Below are positions 30,454 through 35,176 of a stretch of 35,176 nucleotides of DNA, piece after piece; positions within the stretch are counted from its first letter, which is position 1, and every line of letters begins with the position of its first letter. This DNA comes from a virus: positions 1 through 35,176 of IMG/VR virus record IMGVR_UViG_3300007735_000657. The stretch is one strand, 5' to 3'. The notes beneath the pieces are model-generated. The model was not told the DNA's origin. It did not search any database and saw only the letters and a program-made list of their open reading frames with translations. Position numbers and translations under genes: made by a program.

Positions 30454-31164
30454 ATGAGCACTACCTTTCCATTTGACGATCAATTCCCTCTAACTAACTA
30501 CCCATATTCAAGTAGATCGTGGGGGTCAAATGTAGATTCTACAACTAAAAAGAACTACAATTTTGTAGGATTTAAACCAAAGTCAAGACTACAAGCATCA
30601 GAATTAAATGAGCTTCAGGAAATTTTTGCCATGCAAAACACTCTCAATCTTAATATGATTAGAGAGTGGTTTAATGAATTAAATGGCACTACATGTGATG
30701 GTCCAGCCTGGAACGGTGCTACTCCTCTATTCCCAAAAGCACATCCATCAGGTGGAACATTCGAAGCTCTTGTTGGATACACATATACCGGAACTGGTGG
30801 AATTACTTTAACCTTTAATGAGGGTTGGTATCTAATTACGCTTGATTCTGGAATTAAGCAATGGATCTATCTCAATAGCGAAAAGAACACAAATATAGTA
30901 CCAACATCAACCGTTGAGTATTATTCTGGTATTTCTTTTAGCTCAGATTATATCGATTGCACCGAAGATACAAGTTTACTTGACAATTCTTCGGGATCAC
31001 CGAGCCAGTCTATCTGCGGAGCCGATAGATATCAGATCAATTTCACTACAGCTGGTATAACAGGAGTTACCGGATTTAATGAAGGCACGTTCCAGAAGAT
31101 CGTAAAGTTTACCTTGACAGGTTCTACTTTATCTGTAAGTTACATCAATGGTTTGACTATTTAA
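30454..31164 (+). CDS. Baseplate or fibre-attachment protein (236 residues)
   Basis: The N-terminus has FDDQFPLTNYPYS and then NFVGFKPKSRLQASELNELQ, a motif seen at the start of several phage baseplate/fibre proteins that plug into the wedge. A helix (MQNTLNLNMIREWFNEL) follows, then a beta-rich Thr/Gly domain. It starts one base after gp8. It may connect a short fibre to gp8; no receptor-binding tip is evident. Confidence 0.6.
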   Translation: MSTTFPFDDQFPLTNYPYSSRSWGSNVDSTTKKNYNFVGFKPKSRLQASELNELQEIFAMQNTLNLNMIREWFNELNGTTCDGPAWNGATPLFPKAHPSGGTFEALVGYTYTGTGGITLTFNEGWYLITLDSGIKQWIYLNSEKNTNIVPTSTVEYYSGISFSSDYIDCTEDTSLLDNSSGSPSQSICGADRYQINFTTAGITGVTGFNEGTFQKIVKFTLTGSTLSVSYINGLTI

Positions 31165-31179
31165 AATAGGAATTTTTTT

Positions 31180-31803
31180 ATGATGAAGAAAAAACCTTGT
31201 GGTTGTGGAAAATCGTCAACAAAAAATACTAGTATTCCCATGGAGCAAAAAAAAGAAGAACCGAAAGTATTTTCTGAATCTCCATTAAAAACAATTAATT
31301 CTGGAATTTTTAGAGGTCTTAGCATGGTTCAAAGCTATGCGATATCTCTTATTTCGCGTGGTATTTCTTCCAAAAAGGTAGAACCCATGACAAAGCAATT
31401 AAGAACAATAAGTTGTTTTGGAAATAAGAATGACGGCGGAGAATTACCTCCGTGTTCGCATTTGATGAAATCTGAAACAGAAGGTAAATATTATTGCGGA
31501 GCATGCGGATGTGGTGATAAACCTAGCACATGGTTAAACGGAAAAGATTCAGAATATAGTAAATTGGATTATCCATCTCTATCATGTCCTTTGACAATGC
31601 CAGGATTTACCAATTATTCTCCCAGCACACCAAATGAATGGCAAGACCCAATAACAAGAAAAAAATACATTGAGTCGATGAAAGTTGCCGATATTAAAAA
31701 AGTAGATATTACGGTAAATGAAATTCCATTAGAAATATTAGAAGTTCTTAAGAAACTTCAAGAAAACAGTAATCAAAAAATAGATGCTCCGCCAGATGCA
31801 TAA
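31180..31803 (+). CDS. Cysteine-rich protein within the baseplate-neck gene order
   Basis: 207 residues with an AGGAA ribosome site. It starts MMKKKPCGCGK and has a second cluster at ~105-112 (YYCGACGCGDK), plus PPCSHLM and LSCPLTMPGF. The Cys pattern suggests a metal-binding site (Zn or Fe-S). TWLNGKDSEYSKLDYPSL followed by CPLTMPGFTNY appears to be the conserved core; I associate it with proteins in the same place in other T4-like phages but cannot name a function. The C-terminal helix ends before a late promoter for gp13. Confidence 0.6.
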   Translation: MMKKKPCGCGKSSTKNTSIPMEQKKEEPKVFSESPLKTINSGIFRGLSMVQSYAISLISRGISSKKVEPMTKQLRTISCFGNKNDGGELPPCSHLMKSETEGKYYCGACGCGDKPSTWLNGKDSEYSKLDYPSLSCPLTMPGFTNYSPSTPNEWQDPITRKKYIESMKVADIKKVDITVNEIPLEILEVLKKLQENSNQKIDAPPDA

Positions 31804-31806
31804 ATA
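31799..31806 (+). promoter_or_regulatory. Late-type promoter CATAAATA for the neck genes
   Basis: It overlaps the preceding stop codon and ends 6 nt before the gp13 ATG, one base more than the other cases. Confidence 0.5.
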
Positions 31807-31812
31807 AATTAA

Positions 31813-32616
31813 ATGGCGAAACCAAATTCAAAAGAATCCCTCATTGAATATACTTTTAGGCAGCTTGGAGCACCTGTAGTAGAAATTAATGTCGATTATC
31901 AGCAAGCATTAGATCGTATGGATGATGCTTTGCAGTTCTTTTCCGAAAGACATTTTGATGGTGTAGAAAAAGCTTATTTTTCATATCAGCTTACCGATAC
32001 AGACATAACGAATAAGTATATCAACACTAATTCTTTTGGCCCTATTGTTGGTGCATCTGGAGGAGATCCTAACGGATATGATATTTTATCCATAATTAGA
32101 GTATTTCCGTTTGGAACATTAAACACAAATGAGTTATTTGATGTTAGATATCAATTAGCTCTTAATGATGTTTATGGTATCAATACCAATCTTGGGTTTG
32201 TAAATTCTACTCCAATTGCTAATTTTGATCTGACTAAGAGATACATTCGTCTTATTGAAATGATGTTTGATCCAGAAAGAACAATTCGTTTCAATAAAGT
32301 TACAAATAAATTATACATTGAAACAGACTGGACAGCATTAAAAGCTGGAACATACATTGCTATTGAGGCTTATGTAAATCTAGATCCAGATCTTTATCCA
32401 GAAATCTATAACGATAGAATGTTGAAGAAGTACTTCACCGCTTTGATAAAGAAGCAATGGGGTCAAAATCTAGCTAAATTCGATGGTGTTGCTCTTCCCG
32501 GTGGTGTTCAGTTAAGAGGTGGAACCATATTAGCAGAGGCAGAGAGAGAAATAGCAATTTTAGAAGATCAAATTGTTTCCTCGTATGAACTTCCTCCAGA
32601 TATGATGACGGGATAA
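31813..32616 (+). CDS. 13: Neck protein gp13
   Basis: 267 residues (T4 gp13 309). The N-terminus EYTFRQLGAPVVEINVDYQQ followed by ALDRMDDALQFFSERHFDG is a strong match to gp13 of T4-like phages, and KKQWGQNLAKFDGVALPGGV is the conserved C-terminal portion. gp13 with gp14 closes the filled head and offers the site for tail joining. It begins a head-tail-joining and packaging unit 13-14-15-16-17, the T4 order. Confidence 0.92.
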   Translation: MAKPNSKESLIEYTFRQLGAPVVEINVDYQQALDRMDDALQFFSERHFDGVEKAYFSYQLTDTDITNKYINTNSFGPIVGASGGDPNGYDILSIIRVFPFGTLNTNELFDVRYQLALNDVYGINTNLGFVNSTPIANFDLTKRYIRLIEMMFDPERTIRFNKVTNKLYIETDWTALKAGTYIAIEAYVNLDPDLYPEIYNDRMLKKYFTALIKKQWGQNLAKFDGVALPGGVQLRGGTILAEAEREIAILEDQIVSSYELPPDMMTG

Positions 32617-32617
32617 T

Positions 32618-33556
32618 ATGGCTTTAAATCCATACTTCAGATTTCAATCTACTGAGCAAGATGTTGTTGAAACGAACATCATAGAAATTATTCGTATGAT
32701 GGGAAAGAATGTTTACTATATCCCAAGAGAAAATGTTCAATTAGATAGACTATTTGGAGAAGATCCTTTGAATAAATTTTCAAAGGCTTATCAGATAGAA
32801 ATGTATGTAGCATCTGTTTCTGGATTTCAAGGTGCAGATATTGTTAGCAAATTTGGTCTTGAAATAAAAGACTCTGTAAGCTTGATTGTAAGCAAGAAAA
32901 GATTCACAAAAGAAATAACTGAGAAAAATCAAGATCTTATTCGTCCTAGAGAAGGAGATATAATTTATTTTCCTTTGACTAAGACTATGTTTGAAATTAA
33001 CTTTGTAGAGCACGAACAACCATTCTATCAGCTAGATAAAAACTATGTGTTTACTTTATCTTGCGAAACATTTGCTTATTCTATGGAAAAATTCGAAACT
33101 GGTACTCAGGATGTCGATGCCATTACAGATTTCAAGCAGTCGATATACAACTTCTTGATTGGTGCTACTGCAAACGGATTTACTGCTGCTTACAATAGAA
33201 CCGTTCGTGGAGAAAAGGTATATGTTCCTGGAAGTATTGCTGGAACAACATCTTTCTTCAGAGTATTGGATTTGGATCTATTAGGAAAGACGCTAACGGT
33301 AGAACTGCTATCTTTGGATGGAATTACATTTACCAGTCCAACTCAACTTACAAGTTCCGTATCTGGTCTTACATTCGAAATTAAGAGTTATAGTAGTACC
33401 AATTCGTATGGTACAATTAATACAGTTCTTGATGATACAGAAGGGGAAGTACCACCTCTTGACTATCAGAGAGGATTTACTGGTTCCGGAAGCAAATATG
33501 ACGAACCAATCATAAACTTTACAGAAACAGATCCATTCTCGGAAGGTAATTACTAA
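32618..33556 (+). CDS. 14: Neck protein gp14
   Basis: 312 residues (T4 gp14 256). NPYFRFQSTEQDVVETNIIE followed by IRMMGKNVYYIPRE at the N-terminus, YFPLTKTMFEINFVEHEQPF and CETFAYSMEKFETG are typical gp14 elements. The extra length is a Gly/Ser/Thr-rich insertion at about 190-270 with beta character. It starts one base after gp13 and its stop overlaps the gp15 start. Confidence 0.9.
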   Translation: MALNPYFRFQSTEQDVVETNIIEIIRMMGKNVYYIPRENVQLDRLFGEDPLNKFSKAYQIEMYVASVSGFQGADIVSKFGLEIKDSVSLIVSKKRFTKEITEKNQDLIRPREGDIIYFPLTKTMFEINFVEHEQPFYQLDKNYVFTLSCETFAYSMEKFETGTQDVDAITDFKQSIYNFLIGATANGFTAAYNRTVRGEKVYVPGSIAGTTSFFRVLDLDLLGKTLTVELLSLDGITFTSPTQLTSSVSGLTFEIKSYSSTNSYGTINTVLDDTEGEVPPLDYQRGFTGSGSKYDEPIINFTETDPFSEGNY

Positions 33557-34635
33557 TGTTTAATGCATTCAATAATCAATCAATAAGAAAGCTAGTTGTT
33601 GCATTTGGTTCATTATTCGATGAAATTTATGTGCTTAGAAAAAATAACACTACAGATATTGAAGAAAAAATAAAAGTTCCAATTACTTTCTCATCAAAAG
33701 AAAAATTTCTTAGAAGACTTGAGCAAAATTCATCTATTTCTGATAATGTAAAAACTCAAATTAATTTGCCATATATGAGTTTTGATATAACTGGAATAGC
33801 ATATGATAATAATAGAAAAAGAAATAAGTTAAGAGTAGCTTCTACTTCTGAAACTATAAACGAACAAAATATCACTTATAAAACATTTGCAGAAACACCA
33901 ATTGCTGTTTCCATGAATGTTTATTTTTATACTAGAAATTTAGATGAAATTTTTCAAATTATAGAACAAATTTCATCATATTTTAATCCTGAATTTAATA
34001 TTAGATTAAATTTTAATGATATTCATAAAAATGTAAATGTGCCTATTACAATGAAAGATATCAGAATCAGTGATGATCATGAAGGTAATTTTGGTTCTAA
34101 AAGAACATTACTAGGATCTATATCATTTATTGTTTCTAGTTATCTTTTTGGTGAGATCAAAACTGGAAATTCTATCAATACTTTTACATTTACGCAAGAT
34201 GCAGATCCAGATCCTGTAACGTATGCTGCATTATTGAATGCTCAAGGATCAAGTATTGTTATTAACTCTAGCTATTTAAATCAATATTATTCTCTTTCTA
34301 CATCTGCTAGTACATTTATTTCTAACTTTACATGGGAAGAAAATAATGTAACTGAATTACAAACATCAATTCATTTATTAGATGAAATCAATAATAAAAT
34401 TGTTTCTCAAGTTAAAATAAATGCTAATACTCTAGCATTGACTCAAACTAATGTTAATACAATATTAAAAGATCTTAGTGTTTATGAAGGATTAAATCCA
34501 TATGACACAGTTCCTTGTATTCCGGAAATATATTTAATTGATTACGGAAAGCCAAAATATTATTTTAAGATTTTTAATGGAAGCGTTAGTACCACATTTA
34601 GAGCAAATATAAATTCTATAACTGCATGTCAGTAA
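33556..34635 (+). CDS. 15: Tail terminator / sheath stabiliser gp15 with long C-terminal extension
   Basis: 359 residues (T4 gp15 272). The first ~205 residues match gp15: FNNQSIRKLVVAFGSLFDEI, VPITFSSKEKFLRRLEQNSS, then PIAVSMNVYFYTRNLDEIFQ and IIEQISSYFNPEFNI. In T4 a gp15 hexamer caps the tail and binds the neck. Residues ~206-359 form an extension with a helical stretch (LQTSIHLLDEINNKIVSQVK) and a Tyr-rich end; I do not recognise it. Confidence 0.92.
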   Translation: MFNAFNNQSIRKLVVAFGSLFDEIYVLRKNNTTDIEEKIKVPITFSSKEKFLRRLEQNSSISDNVKTQINLPYMSFDITGIAYDNNRKRNKLRVASTSETINEQNITYKTFAETPIAVSMNVYFYTRNLDEIFQIIEQISSYFNPEFNIRLNFNDIHKNVNVPITMKDIRISDDHEGNFGSKRTLLGSISFIVSSYLFGEIKTGNSINTFTFTQDADPDPVTYAALLNAQGSSIVINSSYLNQYYSLSTSASTFISNFTWEENNVTELQTSIHLLDEINNKIVSQVKINANTLALTQTNVNTILKDLSVYEGLNPYDTVPCIPEIYLIDYGKPKYYFKIFNGSVSTTFRANINSITACQ

Positions 34636-34650
34636 TTGTGAAATGTTTTT

Positions 34651-35067
34651 ATGGAAAATCTAGATAATTTTTTTAATATTGAACAGCCCAATAAAGGTCC
34701 AACTGCAATAGAGCAAGTTTCTCATGATAAGGATTTCGATTATGCCAAGCGTAATATGTACGACATCATTGAGAAGTCCAAGGTTGCTCTTGATGGGATT
34801 ATGAAGGTTGCTTCTGAAGGCGATTCTCCCAGAGCATATGAAGTCGTAACTCAAATGTTGAAAACCATGTCTGAGATCAACAAGGATCTTATCGATCTGG
34901 AGAAGATCAAGAACGAAGCAAATAAGACCACAATAAAATCAACTACAAACAATTCGTTCTTTATTGGTTCAACAAGTGATCTTCAAGATCTAATCAATCC
35001 AGAACGGAGCAAGAAAAAGGCTCTAGATATAATTGATGTGGAAGTGAAGAATGTCGAGGAAATTTAA
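34651..35067 (+). CDS. 16: Small terminase subunit gp16
   Basis: 138 residues (T4 gp16 164). The central helix pair RNMYDIIEKSKVALDGIMKV followed by SPRAYEVVTQMLKTMSEINK is the ring-forming core, and NNSFFIGSTSDLQDLI matches the T4 segment with VFMGSPTELMDEI. It recognises phage DNA and regulates the gp17 motor. No Shine-Dalgarno is apparent. Codon use shifts to higher GC within this gene and on into gp17. It overlaps gp17 by 17 nt. Confidence 0.9.
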   Translation: MENLDNFFNIEQPNKGPTAIEQVSHDKDFDYAKRNMYDIIEKSKVALDGIMKVASEGDSPRAYEVVTQMLKTMSEINKDLIDLEKIKNEANKTTIKSTTNNSFFIGSTSDLQDLINPERSKKKALDIIDVEVKNVEEI

Positions 35068-35176
35068 AGGTTACTTAGGTAATCCAAACCTAAAAGAAGC
35101 TGGAGTAAAGATTGACTTCACCGAAGAACAGATTCGGGAGTATGTTCGTTGCTCCCAGGATCCAATCTACTTCATC
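35051..35176 (+). CDS. 17: Large terminase subunit gp17, N-terminal 42 codons
   Basis: ATG at 35051 in a frame different from gp16, open to the window end. GNPNLKEAGVKIDFTEEQIR followed by EYVRCSQDPIYFI is the conserved start of T4-like gp17 (NPNLK-GAGV, then CSxDPIYFI). The ATPase and nuclease domains lie beyond the window. It would drive DNA into the head. Confidence 0.9.
   Translation, partial: MSRKFKGYLGNPNLKEAGVKIDFTEEQIREYVRCSQDPIYFI

Noticed and set aside
1-35176. CRISPR arrays, insertion sequences, integrase or attachment sites.
   Set aside because: No regularly spaced repeats, transposase motifs, integrase or tRNA-derived att duplications were seen. The gene set is that of a virulent T4-like phage.

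Overview
The window is part of the genome of a large T4-like tailed phage (a contractile-tailed myovirus). The evidence is a recognisable T4 core: ssDNA-binding protein gp32, late co-activator gp33, head completion gp4, baseplate gp26/gp51, gp48, gp27, gp25, gp6 and gp8, neck gp13/gp14, tail terminator gp15 and terminases gp16/gp17. T4-type late promoters (TATAAATA and close variants) sit in front of structural genes. The DNA is AT-rich, and the host is probably Gram-negative but cannot be named from this sequence. Gene lengths and small accessory families look more like the environmental T4-like phages than coliphage T4 itself; that is an impression from memory, not a search.

Layout. (1) 1-8600: late genes for mostly unrecognised proteins. 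Several begin with a short helix ending in Leu/Ile-x-Glu, like the capsid-targeting sequences that the T4 prohead protease removes; one carries a lytic-transglycosylase-like domain. (2) 8597-14068: a metabolic and RNA block with sigma70-like promoters. It holds GMP reductase, a CxxC deaminase-fold protein, a cytosine-methyltransferase-fold protein, an HNH endonuclease, three ordinary tRNAs (Gln-CUG, Gly-UCC, Ile-UAU), two strange tRNA-like elements and a structured RNA with its own promoter. It ends in a strong terminator. (3) 14071-17682: small late proteins, a nucleotidyltransferase with a candidate capsid-targeting start, and two reverse-strand fibre-like proteins. (4) 17721-18943: gp33 and gp32. 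(5) 18913-21403, reverse strand: gp4, a tail-tube-fold protein, gp26, gp51 and a low-complexity protein. (6) 21429-35176: baseplate, neck, tail terminator and terminase genes; gp17 runs off the end.

Together, the sigma70-like promoters would drive nucleotide recycling, tRNAs and gp33/gp32 first. gp33, with a late sigma factor and sliding clamp encoded elsewhere, would then fire the TATAAATA promoters for virion genes.

Three things stand out. At six late genes the promoter octamer ends exactly 5 nt before the ATG, which by T4 geometry puts the transcription start on the A of the start codon (leaderless mRNA). gp51 lacks a credible start and lies in the -1 frame of gp26 directly after a T-TTT-TTT slippery heptamer, suggesting a programmed frameshift fusion. 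And the RNA cluster holds three non-standard folded elements. All functional names are from reading motifs by eye; no database search was run.
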